Position numbers and translations under genes: made by a program. This document shows, piece after piece, positions 14,249-27,395 of a stretch of 64,000 nucleotides of DNA. Source of the stretch: Stromatinia cepivora (Eukaryota > Ascomycota > Leotiomycetes > Helotiales > Sclerotiniaceae); contig RCTD01000005.1 in the NCBI GenBank assembly GCA_014898415.1, forward strand, positions 372,001 to 436,000. The letters are read 5' to 3'. The first letter of the stretch is position 1, and every line of letters starts with the position of its first letter. Under the pieces are notes generated by a model. The model made no database searches, was not told the DNA's origin, and saw only the letters and a program-made list of their open reading frames with translations.

Positions 14249-17111
14249 TATTCATTTATATATTTCCTTATCAGCTTTTCTTTATTCTTTGATGGATTAT
14301 TATATTACCATTCATCAACAAAATTCGAAAATAAATTCTTTGTTTATCCCTTATTTTTATAATATATTAATCGTTAATTATATAATCCAAATAAAAATAT
14401 AGAATTGTAATAAAGATAATATTGAAAATCGAAAAAAAATTAATTGTTTCTTCACCTTTATATTATTATTTCATTTTTTTTTCATTATATTATTTATCAG
14501 AATCTTTGAAAAGCTAAACGAAAGAAATACTTTGTAATTTTAAAAAGTAATAATAAGAATAAAAAACAAAGAATAATAAATAAAAAGAAAAGAAAAGAAA
14601 AAAACAATTAATATATTTAAAGAAAAAAAAAAAAATAATTCTTTGATTTCTATAATTTCTATAATATCAATAATACTAGTAATTCTAATTACTTCAATTG
14701 TTCTTCGTTTATTGATTATTATAAATAATCCTGAAACTCTTTTATTTGAATTTCAAACTATTAAATTTTAAAAAAAACTTATCCTTTTTCAAAAACAAAA
14801 AAATAAAAAACAAAAAAAGAATCGATTTTAACTGTTCTTTATTTTTTAATAAATATAAAATATATTATAAAAAAATATAATAATCTGAAATACTAAATAA
14901 AACTTATTTTATCTATACTAAAGAAAAAATTTTCAAATTTCAAATTGTTATTACTTAAACTCTATAATCTAGATTATCGTTATTCAAATTTTATAATCCT
15001 ATTATTTATATTCTATAGATTAAAAAAGAATCAAAAATATTCAAATTTTTATTTTATAAAATTCTTAATAAATCTATTAATAATCATATCGATAATTAAT
15101 AAATAGATTATATAAAAATTCCCTTTTGAATATTTTTAATATAATTATATATTTTAAATATCAATATAATATAATTTCATAATAATTCATTTATTCTCAT
15201 CAATTATCAATCTAATCATTTATTGATTATTACAAAAAATCATTACAGATTCTTTTACTACTAAATCGATCTTCTTTAAAAAACACAAAATTATTATAAT
15301 TTCTTTTAATATATATTCAACTTTAAAAAACTTTGTTTTAATAATCAAAATAATTATAATATTCTATTTAAAAAAATTTATATAATTAAATCATCAAAAA
15401 AGGATATAATATATTCTTAAGATAATCAACAAATATTTAAATCATTTATGAAAGAAATATCTTAAAAAAATAAAAAATTATAATATTTAATCATCATTAT
15501 ATTGAATTACAAGAAACCTTATATTTCAGAAATATTATAAACAATAATCAATAACTTTCATATAATCGCTTAATAAATTGATCAAATAATAACTCAATTA
15601 CAAAATAATAAATAATATATCCGTTTTTATAATAATTATAATATATAATATTGATCCTATTTTCTTTTAATATATTTTGATAATATATACAAAAACTTGA
15701 TCCTGATTTTTCCGAAATATTATTATTGAAAATAATATATTTGTTATTCTATTTATTATTTTGAATTTTTTAATAATCTTTTTAATATATATATTATAAA
15801 TTAATTATAGCTTTTTATGAAATCAATTATAGAATATATATATATCTAAAAACTATTTAGTATTTTTTAAATGTTATAATTTATATACAATTTTGATTCC
15901 TTTATTAATTTTAATAATAACTAATTTGTTTTTCTTATAATAAATAATTTGAATATTATTTACAAAAAAAAAAGAATTATAATAATATATTCCAAATTAA
16001 TATATAAATATAATTCCTTTTTATATTATACCAATCCCAATTATTTAAATATCCAAATAAAATCTCTAAATTATATAATTAAAGAATCTTATAGACTACA
16101 CAAAACTTAATCGATTATAATATTTTTATTTGGAATTTTATATTTATCAAATAAATAATATACAATTAGAATAACAAAAGAATTATATAAAATATCAACA
16201 AAGATATTGATTATATTATATTATTTGATTTCGAAATTATATTTAATAACAATTACTATTACAATTCGGAATAATTAATTTATTAATATAACAATATAAA
16301 TAATCTCAATAATACTTTTAATCTGAAAATCTCTTTTTATTATTAAATATAAACAATAACAAATAATTAGACCTTAATTATTATATTTATATATAAATAT
16401 CTTTTGAAAAAAAATCAATTTTATAAATTCCAATCTAGAATCGATTTCATATTAGATTGATTTTCTTAATCTTAAAATTATCAACTTCAAAATCGTAATT
16501 CTATTTAAATCAATATTCTATTTGATAATCTTCTAATTGATAATAAAAACAAAATAACTTTCAAACTACAAATATATAAATTCAAAAAAATAATATTGTT
16601 TATAATTTATTAATTATAAATTAAAGAAAAGATAATAATGATTTTACTTTAATTCCAATAATAATCATATTATAAATTATTACAAATTAAAAATATTACT
16701 TTATATTATTTATCCTTTATTGATTAAACCAAAATATAAAATAAAAATTATTTAAACAGAATAAATCTATTGAATTTTATCTTATAAGATATAACAATTC
16801 TTATATAAAATCTAATATTAAAATTATTTGTTTAATAATATTATTATATGTTAATTACTTTGAAATATAAAAATCAAATGATTCCCAGAAAAAAAATGAT
16901 TCTGAATAATAATTATATAATTGAAATTCAAATAGATTAATTTGAGCCTTAAATATTTCAACCTCTATAATATAAACCCTTTTAAACAACTATCCGAAAC
17001 CATAAACCTATAAACCTTTTATAAATTGATCAAAAGAATATATAAAATATAACAATTTCTATAATAACTGAATTTCCTTTATAGAATATTTTGATTAATT
17101 ATTTTAATATA
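14249..17111. other. AT-rich block, nothing recognised
   Basis: About 2.9 kb of AT-rich sequence separating the two Fot1-like elements. I see no supported gene, no terminal repeats and no RNA gene. Confidence 0.5.
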
Positions 17112-18962
17112 ACGTGGTTTATCACCGGGTCGCCAATATCACTGGGTCGCCACTTTTTATACTATTCAATCACCTCAATTTCAATATGTGATATTTCAAT
17201 GAATTATTATGGAAACATCATCAAAAGAAGCCCGAATCATCTTAACTATTGAAGTTATTTGTAAATCTAAAAATCTATCAATTATTAAAACTACAAAACT
17301 CTATATAATGCTTCGATCTATATTATACAATAGAATCAACGGTTGAAGTAATCAAATGAAGATTCGAGCGAATAATCATAAGATTATAGAATTAGAAGAA
17401 GAAATAATTGTTCAATATATACTCGATATAGATTCAAAAGGATTTCCATCTAAATTGAAGAATATAGAAGATATGATGAATTATATTCTTGAATCGAGGA
17501 ATACAAAATGTATTGAGAAATTCTAAACGTATCGATTCGTAAAGCGTCGAATCGAATTAAAAACGCGTTTTAATTGTATTTATAACTTTCAAAAAGTTCT
17601 CTACAAAAATCCTAAGCTCATTGAAGAGTAATTTCGATTGGTTACGAATATACAAACGAAATACAGTATTTTGGACAACGATTTCTACAATTTCGACGAA
17701 ATAGGTTTTATAATAAGGATTATATATATAGCAATGATTATTATTAATACCGAGAGATACAGCAGAAGTAAATCAGTACAGCTAGGCAATCGAGAATGGA
17801 CTACAGCAATAATATGCGGAAATGGAGAGAGTGAAACTATTCCCCCATTTCTAATAGTTCAAAAACAAGTTCATCTCTTCAATTGGTACACCGAAACGAA
17901 TCTTCCTGCGGAATAGATTATTAAACCTATATCTAATAAATGAATAAATAATGAAACAGATTTAGAATAATTGAAATACTTCGATAAATACATTAAGAAT
18001 CGAAGAAAGAGCAAATATCGAATATTAATGCTAAATAAATATGAAAACTATAAATCAATAGTTTTTTAAATATATTATAAAAAGAACAATATTATATATT
18101 TACGTTTACTACCATATTCAAATCATTTAATTCAGCCACTTAATATTAGCTGTTTTGGTAATCTGAAACGTTTATATGATAATCAAATTAATGGATTTAT
18201 CAAGATATATATCAAGTATATTTCGAAGATTGAATTCTTTATAGCTTTTAAAACTATATACAAAAAATCAATCATTTTTCAGAATATAAAAATAGAGTTT
18301 CGAAGAATAGATTTAATCCTATTTAATCCTGAAACTATACTTTCGAAATTAGATATTCGAATTTGTATATCTACCTCCCCCTTTTTCGATCTAAATCAAT
18401 GGATCTCTCAAACCCCTTACAACCTAATAGAAACTCTTTCTCAATCAATATTAATTAAATCTCAAATAACTTATTATCAATCAAACTCCTCTATATCTAT
18501 ATTCGAAATTGTATTAATTTTAACTAAAGATATAAAGAAATTAATTTATAAGAATATACTTTTAAATATAGAGAATCGTATACTTCAGACAGTAAATGAA
18601 ATATTAAACAAATATCGATATACAAAAAAAACTCAATTATATCAAAAAGGAATATTTACTGAATAAAAGATTCTTAATATATTATCTCAGCAAAAGGTTG
18701 ATATTCAGATTCAATATGATAAATATCAAAAAGGAAGGAATTCTAATAGGGAAGTATCTTTTAATTGATATTATAGTAAATATGGAAAGATAGGATATAA
18801 TACAAAAACTTATCAAAACAATATAATAGATCCTAGATTGTTAGATTCTTAATAGTTTTAATTAATTGATTCAATTATTGTTGAATAATATAGATTTAAA
18901 GTAATTGAATAATATAAAAAATGGCGACCCGGTGATATTGGCGATCCGGTGATAAACCACGT
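17112..18962 (+). mobile_element. Fot1/pogo-like DNA transposon 2
   Basis: An 1851-bp element with TA target duplication (17110-17111 and 18963-18964). Both ends begin ACGTGGTTTATCACCGG and carry two tandem copies of a motif close to ATCACCGGGTCGCCAAT, so the inverted repeat is about 45 bp with an internal direct repeat, presumably a pair of transposase binding sites. It encodes the transposase pseudogene at 17209-18852. The ends are better preserved than those of transposon 1, suggesting a younger copy. Confidence 0.9.
17209..18852 (+). pseudogene. Fot1/pogo-like DDE transposase pseudogene
   Basis: One reading frame of 548 codons runs from an ATG at 17209 to a TAA at 18850-18852. I found no frameshift, only scattered stops at positions where Trp, Gln or Arg would be expected. 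Residues 1-145 look like the helix-turn-helix/CENP-B-type DNA-binding half. From about residue 150 the catalytic DDE_1 core starts ('NFDEIGF'), followed by 'GNREWTTAIICGNGE' and 'PPFLIVQ'. The longest stop-free piece is 17638-17916. Families with this layout cut and paste DNA at TA sites. Damage by transitions only is what RIP predicts; the protein cannot be active as it stands. Confidence 0.85.
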
Positions 18963-21056
18963 TATATACTTCCTTTTGAAATATTAAAATTAATTGATTG
19001 AAATAATCTTTAAATTATTTTTATATATATTATAAAGAACTTCAATAATACAATTAATAAATTTATACTCCATATTCCTTATATCAATATATTCAACAAA
19101 ATCAGGATCTATATTATTATTATAAATATCTTCTTAAATAACATCAATATCTTTATTTACAAAATATAATTATTTTTTAATAAAAAAATCAATATCTCCG
19201 ATTTCTTCAATAAAAAGATCAATATAATTATTCTTCAAAAAATTATAAAAAAAATGAATATTTTTCTTTCTGTAAGTTTTATTAAATCAAGAAATCTCAT
19301 ATTCTATATAATATTTAAAATGAAAATAGAATTTAAATATTTGATTTTAAATATTTTTCTTTTTTTAAATAAATATTCTATATAATTTCAATTGTAATTT
19401 CCAGATTGAAATCTTTTTCAATATCCTGATATTTTTTGAATTCTTTTGTTTTTTCTTTTATAATTTTAATTTTATTGAAATTATTAATATAAAATATTAA
19501 TATATATATTATTTGAAAAAAAGAAAAAAATAATAAATATTTGAAATTCAAATAATTATTGAATATAACAGAATCTATATATTTGAAAAAAGTATTTTAA
19601 AATGAAAATAGTTTTAAGAATATAAAGATTTCAAAATTGAAATTGTTAAAATTCTGAAAAAATTATAAAGAATTTATTATAATTATTAATTTCTGAATAA
19701 TTATAAAAGTATTTTATTCAATATAATATCAATTTTATTTTTATAATGAAACTTTATTTTGATTTATTTTAATAAATATATTTATAAGTTTTTTGGTAAT
19801 CTTATAATCCTTAATAAATATTATTATTATTTATAAAAGAAAATCAGAAATCTTTTATTCGAAATCCTTAAATAAAACTTTATTATCGATAATCTTTATT
19901 TGAATAACAAATAATCAAAACTTCCTATATTATTCTAAAAAATTACTATATCAAATTATATTAAATATAATTTATATTTTATATTAAAAACAAAATTTAT
20001 CAATTTCAATCAAATTCTAAGAAATCATTACAAATTATTCAATCAATTCAAGTATAATAAATCAGAATACTCATATATAAAAAGTATAATAATATATTTA
20101 TATTTCCGATTCGATTTGATCAATTATATATATATAATATTATATTTCATTTTTAAATAATATAATATATAATTCGAATCATTCTACAATCAATAATTAC
20201 TATAAATTAATTTTAAATTTAATATTATTATTAAATTTAATAATAAGATTTATAGATTTTCACATATATATATTCTAATACAAATTATAATTAATACAAA
20301 AATATAATCTAAATTGATTAGATCAGCTTTTTAAATTAAAAAATCTTTAATTATTATATAAATCATCACTTTCTAAAAAGAAAGAAAAACTATCAAAGGG
20401 TTTTAAATAATCAAATCGTTTAATCGAAATTTTCTTCTTCTAATCTCAAAATCTTTGAATTTGCTTGAATAAAGATCCTTGATCTTTAATTAAAGAAATA
20501 AAAAGAATTCTAAATACTATTATTAATCTAGATACCTATATTAATATTATTTAATATTTAAAAGAAAATTATATTATTACAAAACTCATCATTATTATAA
20601 CTTTCAATTATCGATTCTCCTTTTTCAAATTCATAATTATTGTATAAAGGTTTTATAATTGTAATAATAGATTAAAAGAAATAATTGAATTATTGAAAAC
20701 ATTAATTTTATATATTGGAATCTTCTCTTTATCAATCTTCTTTCTTTCAATAATAATATTATTAAAATCTATATTTATATTTTCTTTGAAAAATTATTGA
20801 AATAATTGAAAAAAAGGAAAGGATTCTTCAGAATAGATTTTCAAAGATTCGGAATATACAAAAAATAAAGTTCGTTGTATTATAAAAGTAATAGTATATT
20901 TCTAAAAAAGTTTATATCTTTATCGATTAAATCAAAATAGATCTTTTTCTTTTGAATAAAACATTCATAAAAATTTACCTAAAAAGGTATTATTAAAATG
21001 AAGTATTATTTGGAAAACCATTAGATGACCGGATATTTATAATAAATTGTAGATAA
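18963..21056. other. AT-rich block, nothing recognised
   Basis: About 2.1 kb of AT-rich DNA. If the LTR at 21057-21338 is a 5' LTR on the minus strand, this could be the start of its interior, but I could not recognise gag or pol here. Confidence 0.4.
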
Positions 21057-21338
21057 TATAATATATAAGAATCATAATAAAACTGAATAAACAGAATTAA
21101 TTATATTTCTTAGAATTTATAATTGAAAAATTATAGCTTGTAAAAAGCAATTAAATATACATACACAAATACCCATTCGTAAGCTGCAGAACTATATGTA
21201 TATGTTATTAGGATCATTATTTTATTATACTAAATCATATGAATCGTAATATATATACACGGATGATCAATTCATCAATTGAGATGGGAGATAAGAGGTA
21301 TCACGTGATTAGCCTTTTGTGGTTCGCGATTCGTGACA
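21057..21338 (-). repeat. LTR of family 2, minus strand, apparently solo
   Basis: The reverse complement starts TGTCACGAATCGCGAACCAC and aligns along its length with the LTRs of the two gypsy copies (3247-3642; 32923-35369). It is 282 bp and has one 55-bp unit instead of three. The 5' half is hardly mutated, the other end is RIP-altered. No matching target duplication was found. Confidence 0.75.
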
Positions 21339-21728
21339 AATTTAAGAATAAAAAGTTAATAAATATTTCAAAATGATCTTTAATTTTTCAAAAAGTTATA
21401 TTTAGAATTCTGAAATGAATTATATATTTTGATTAAAGATGATATTATTTAATGATTTATAAAATATATATTTAATTAATAAATATATTAATTAATTTCT
21501 TTATAATTAAGGATTTTATTTTATAAAGTATTTTATTTTTGTAAATTTTTATAAAATTATTAATATATATTTATATATAAAATAAATATTGATGTTTTGA
21601 TAATAATATAATATAATTGATTAGGATATTAAATTAGATTTGAAAAATAATTAATAAAGGTTTTAGGAATCCTGATTTTGTTCAAATAGAGAATTTGTAT
21701 ATAATTTAGATTTTAAATTTATTATTAA
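21339..21728. other. AT-rich DNA, nothing recognised
   Basis: About 390 bp of AT-rich sequence between two LTR-like pieces; nothing supported. Confidence 0.5.
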
Positions 21729-21870
21729 TGTCACGGGTTCACTACCCGTTCCTAGCTATCATAGATGCCTCAGGCATCCACTATTCTCCATATAATCAAA
21801 GATACTCCTGTACCTTTTCTCTTTTATATAGAATATTATTATATTATTTAAGGCTTTATTATTATTATAA
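21729..21870 (+). repeat. LTR-like repeat (family 3)
   Basis: It begins TGTCACGGGTTCACTACCCG and its second half (from about 21797) is matched, in less mutated form, by 36001-36075. The short open frame 21728-21925 runs through it but is AT-driven and not convincing as a gene. The right boundary is approximate. Confidence 0.5.
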
Positions 21871-22084
21871 TAATATATTTTATTTTTCAAAAGATTTTAT
21901 CATTAAAAATAAAAGAGGGGTTTAATTTTGTTTTAAGAAGCTAATATTAAAATAAATCCAAGAATTTTGATTAATAATATAAATATTATTATATTGAGTT
22001 GATTCGAATTAGATTTAGATTTAGATTTGATTTGAAATAAATTAAATCTAGATTTGATATTAGATTTCGATTTTGTTAATATAA
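21871..22084. other. AT-rich spacer
   Basis: AT-rich spacer containing a run of GATTTAGATTT-like repeats near 22010-22060, otherwise nothing. Confidence 0.4.
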
Positions 22085-22394
22085 TGTCACGGAAAGCCTT
22101 GCGATCTCCTATATCCTACAAAGGATTAAGGGTATATTTTCCAATCGGAATAAAGGATCTTCTAGATCTTATCAATCTCTTCGATTAATAAAATGATCCT
22201 GATATACTAATAAATAAAGGTTTAATTTAATCGAAATATTTATCAATTAAATAATTATTTATTTGTTTTATATATATAATCCTCGATTTATATAATCAAA
22301 AATAAATCATTTAATTCTATTTATTTTATTAATCATATATACTATCTATTCCTCAATCCTTAAAAGTATTTTATAATTATATTATTTTATAATA
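22085..22394 (+). repeat. Solo LTR, family 1, opposite orientation
   Basis: It begins TGTCACGGAAAGCC and is exactly 310 bp, the same length as the well-preserved copy at 30777-31086, of which it is the reverse complement. The second half is strongly AT-shifted. No target duplication is recognisable. Confidence 0.8.
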
Positions 22395-25300
22395 ATTATA
22401 AGTTCAATAATCTTTAATTTATACAATTTTCTATTCAATAATTATTAAATATTTAAAAGATCATTCTTTAAATATTATTCTTATTTTATTTATAATTCAA
22501 TATTTATATTAATTCAATTATCTTTATTTAATATAATAAAAAATCAAAACAATCTTTTTTTTATAATCTATATTTAATAATCAAAATGATATCTATATTT
22601 AAAAAATAAATATCAAATTCAAAGAATTTAGAATTTAATCAATTCAAAAAACAATCTATTTGTTTATATTTTAATTATATTTATTCCAAATTTCGATTTA
22701 ATAAATAAATCTATTTATGTTTCAATCAATTAATTTTTAATCAAATCATCTATTTTACTTTTTATTATCAATCTTTAAATTAAATATAATCGAAAAAAAC
22801 AAATATAATATCAAAAGAAATTCTCAGAATATTTTATAATAATTCAATTCAAAGAAGATATAAATAAAAATATTAAAATAAAAGATTCTGATAATAGTAT
22901 ATCAAAATCCAGGTTTAATAAATTCATTATTCTATTCCTAATTATTTTCCAAAAAATCTTCTTCAAGTTCATCTCTCTTCAATTAAAATATCGATATTAA
23001 TAATAAAAATATATACAGAATTACAAAGTATTTTATAATATTTACAAATAAATCGAATTATCAATTAATCAAATATATTTTATTAAATTATTCAATTTCA
23101 ATCAAAATATTACAATTTTTTTATTCAAAGTTTGTATTTATAATAATTATTATCAAACTTATAATATTATAAAAATTTCAATCTATTTTAATATAAACTT
23201 TATTTGATAGAACTAATTTTATCAAATAATACAGAGATTGAATTATCATTTATATCAAAACTTTTATATATAAAATCATTAAAATATAAAATGAAATTAT
23301 TATTAATACTTTTCTATAAACTATTGATACCAGAATACTTTCAATTTAAGCAAATATTATGATTATATAAATCAAAATGAATAATCAATTCAGATTATTC
23401 AATTTTTCATTTAAATAATTCGAAAATATTTTTGAAGGATTAATCTTTTAAGATTTTAATTTTTTAAAAACTAAAAAAGGAATATATTTTATATATTTTT
23501 TTTCTTAAAATAATAAAAAATCGAAAAAGAATAAAAAAAGTATTAATTTTAAAAATAATCAAAGAATCAAAAAAATCTAGAAATATTTTTGCAGAATCGA
23601 ATTTGAATAAAATAATAGATTTGATTATAATTATATCATTTATAATTATAAAATCATCGAATTAATATTTATTAAAAAGATCAATCTATTATTCCAAAAA
23701 AAGATTCAATAAAAACGAATTACAAATAATTAAAGATTGAATAAGATTATATTTATAAAAACAATTTCATTTTAATTAATATTACTATCCTGAATATTCG
23801 ATATAATCAATTAAGGATCTATTTTATAATTATAAAAATATATTATTTGTTTAATAGCATCTTATTCGATAATTATAATATTATATATATTATAAACGAT
23901 ATTTTTCTATTAAATAATTATCAATATTGATTATCCGATCTTAATGATTTTGTAAAAATAGATATTTTTAGTTTTTAAATTTTAGAATATAAGATTTGTA
24001 TTATCAAAGGGATTATCAAAAGAAAAAATTATTCTAATAATGATTTGATTTTTATATTAATATTGTTTTAAAGATTTGATTAAAGAAAACTGATTTATAA
24101 TTCTCAAAATATCATTATATTTTTTGTAAAGAAAACTATATAAATAATATAATAATTATTTAATATATTTATATTGAAAATCTTGTATTTTTAGAATATA
24201 AATCATTTTTTATTTATTTATTTTTGTCAACAATCTTTTTATAATATATTCAATAATAAATAGAAAAATAAACAAAATATTTCATTATTTTTATAATCTT
24301 TTTTTTAAAAGAAAATATAAATGAAATATAATATAAATATTTTAGATATTTAAAGAAAAAAGCTTTTGAATATTTAATATTTGTAATATAAAATATCAAA
24401 ATAAAAGATATTGTTTGTTTTAATTATATTAATTATATTTGTATTTATATAAAATAAATTATCTTTTATATTTTAAATAATTATTAATTATTTCAGTTTT
24501 TTTATAAAATCCAATAGAATCTTTTTGATTTTAATAAAAAATATAACAATATATTATAGTTTTTATTGATCAAAGAAATATATAATAATAAAATCTTTTT
24601 ATATTCAATCTATTATAAAATATATAATAAAATATTTATGATTATTTAAAGTTTTCTAGTTCAGGTTTATTACAAGTATAATCTAATAATCGTAAAGATT
24701 AATTAGAATAATAATATTTTTGTTATTAGAATTATAAGAATAATATTATTTGAAAAATAAATTGAATAAAAGATCAGAATATATAGAATAAAAAATAATT
24801 ACAAAATAAATAAAAATATAAATTATAATAGATTTATTAAATAGATTATAAATAGAAATAATATAAATTGTTATTGATTTATATAATATAAATCTTTTAA
24901 AAACCAAATCCTTCAAATTGTTTAACAAAATACTTGATATATAATTTCATAATTATTTTTATAAAAATAATCCTTTATTTGTAAAGAAAATATTTAATAA
25001 TCTTTATTTTAATTGAAATAAAATCTATAGATATAAATATCAAATTTATTTTTTGAATAAAAATAAAGAAATTGAAATTAATAAGAAATAATACAACATT
25101 AATTTTTGAGTATATATTGAGTATTTAATAGATTATATTTCAAATATATTGATTTATTATATATAGATATCCAAATTCGATAAAATTATTATTATTCGAA
25201 ATATAATATTCAATAAAGAATTCATTTATTATATAAATTCTATTAATTAAATAATTGATATTTATATTATAAAAAAGCTTAAATAGTTTATTAGAACTTT

Positions 25301-26699
25301 TGATATATAAAATTATATCGAAATAGATGGAACAATTATTCAAAACAAAAACAATTATAATAATTTAATTTACTTATTTATTTATTTTTATAGATCGAAA
25401 AGTTTTTGATTTATTTATTAAATATATTTTAGATTTATTATTTATAAACAAATTAGTTTTGGAAATGATTATAGATTTGAACAGTGATAATGAAAATAAA
25501 GAAATCGATATAGGATTATTTAATTTATTTAATTTTTTAAATAATAATGATAAAATATATAATAAAGATATATGAGTATCGATATATTGATTAAAAGTAT
25601 TTATTGATTTTGAAATAAATAGATTCGTTTTTATCAATATCACATTCTTTATTTGTTTATTTCCTATATTTAAATTAAGAATTATATTGTTTAAGATTTT
25701 GATTAAAATTAAAGAATATAATAGTATATAAGATTATATTATTATTTATTTTATATTCTTTAATTTAATAATCGATAATTATAAATAATCTTTTGTTTTT
25801 TTTTATTGAATTAAAGGGTTGTAGTGTTATTTTGGGTGGGTTTAAATTATTAAAGATTCAAATAAAACTTGATTATTTTAATCAATATTTCGAATAGTTT
25901 AAAAAAAGATTCTATATTATTTTCTATTTGAATAATCTTTTTATTATTTAATTATCTTTTTGTAAATAGAAAATCGATTAATTAATTCAATAAGATATTG
26001 ATCGATAAAATAATTAATTTGAAGAATATTGGAATCGAAAAGATTTATAATTGAATAAATCAATTGTAGTTGATAGTATATAACAAAAATTTTCAAATAT
26101 AAATATAATATAGATTTTTGTTGAAAAAAAAGAAATCTTGATTCCTTTTAAATTCAATTTATATTTTTTTCGATCAATTATATTATTATTATAAATCTAT
26201 GAATATTTCCTTTATATATTATATAAAATCCTTGATCTATATATATTTAAATTCAATAGATTCCAATTAGAATATAAAAAAGATAAACAAATTAAATTCT
26301 TTATTATTATTTTGAAAAAACTTAATGATATAATAGATTTTCGATAAAATAAATAATATATAAAAAAGAAAGTATTAATTATTTTAATTGAATTTAAGAA
26401 TATAAAAGTTTAAAAGAAATTCGATTAAGTATTAATTGAAATCGATTCAGAATCTGAAATATTATTTGAATATCGATAATATTATTGAGTTTTTTTCAAA
26501 TATAAATTAAATATCTTATTTTTTAATTGATTTTATAATTATAAAATTATATTAAAAAATAAAAATAAAAAGTTCTATATTATAATTCATTTTATAAAAT
26601 ATTCTTAGAATAATTGAAAATCGTTAAAGAATATATTATAAATAATTTCAATAAAGATTTTATTGAATCTAATTAAATTTTTTATATTATATTTATTTT
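22395..26699. other. AT-rich block, perhaps the 5' part of gypsy copy 2
   Basis: About 4.3 kb of AT-rich DNA upstream of the recognisable reverse transcriptase of gypsy copy 2. Gag, protease and a 5' LTR of that element would be expected here, but I cannot identify any of them. Several open frames of 60-90 codons (for example on the minus strand at 24746-24928, 25140-25343 and 25374-25643) are Ile/Asn/Lys/Leu-rich, as chance frames in AT-rich DNA are, and I do not call them genes. Confidence 0.45.
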
Positions 26700-27395
26700 A
26701 TTTATTAGAAAATTTAATAATAATTTAAAGTTTTGTATAAACTTTAGATTATTGAATTTTTTGATATATAAGAATCAATATTTTTTTTTGATTAATGAAA
26801 CACTTTTTTGGTTTTTTGATATCAAGATTTATATCAAATTCGATATTTGTTAAACTTTTCATTATATAAGAATAAATTCTATTTTGAAAGAATATATCAT
26901 TTTTCGAATTTAATATAGATTATATAAATATAAAATTATATTATTTAGATTAACAAATAGTTTTATAATTTATTAATAATATATAAATAATATTCTATTT
27001 GATTATTTAGATATCTTTTGTATAATATATTTCGATGATATTCTAATTTATTTTGAAAACGAAAAAAAGTATTAGATTTATATTAAATTAGTTTTCAAAT
27101 AATTAAAAATTATTGATTTATAAACGGATTTTAAGAAATGCGAATTCAATATTATATACATCAAGTATTTAGATTTTATTATTTTTATAGAAAAAATAGA
27201 AATAGAAATAGATTTTGAAAAGATTGAAGTAATTGAGAATTAGATTTTTCTGATAATAATGAAAGGAATTTAATCATTTTTCGATTTTTATAATTTTTAT
27301 TGATAATTTATTAAGGATTATAATATAATAGCGAAATCTTTCAACAAATTTATCAAAGCAAATATTAAATTCGTATTCAACGAAATATACTAAAA

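Noticed and set aside
24746..25643. Three minus-strand open frames of 60-89 codons in the AT-rich block
   Set aside because: Ile/Asn/Lys/Leu-rich frames arise by chance in such DNA; no domain, no codon bias and no conserved copy elsewhere in the window.
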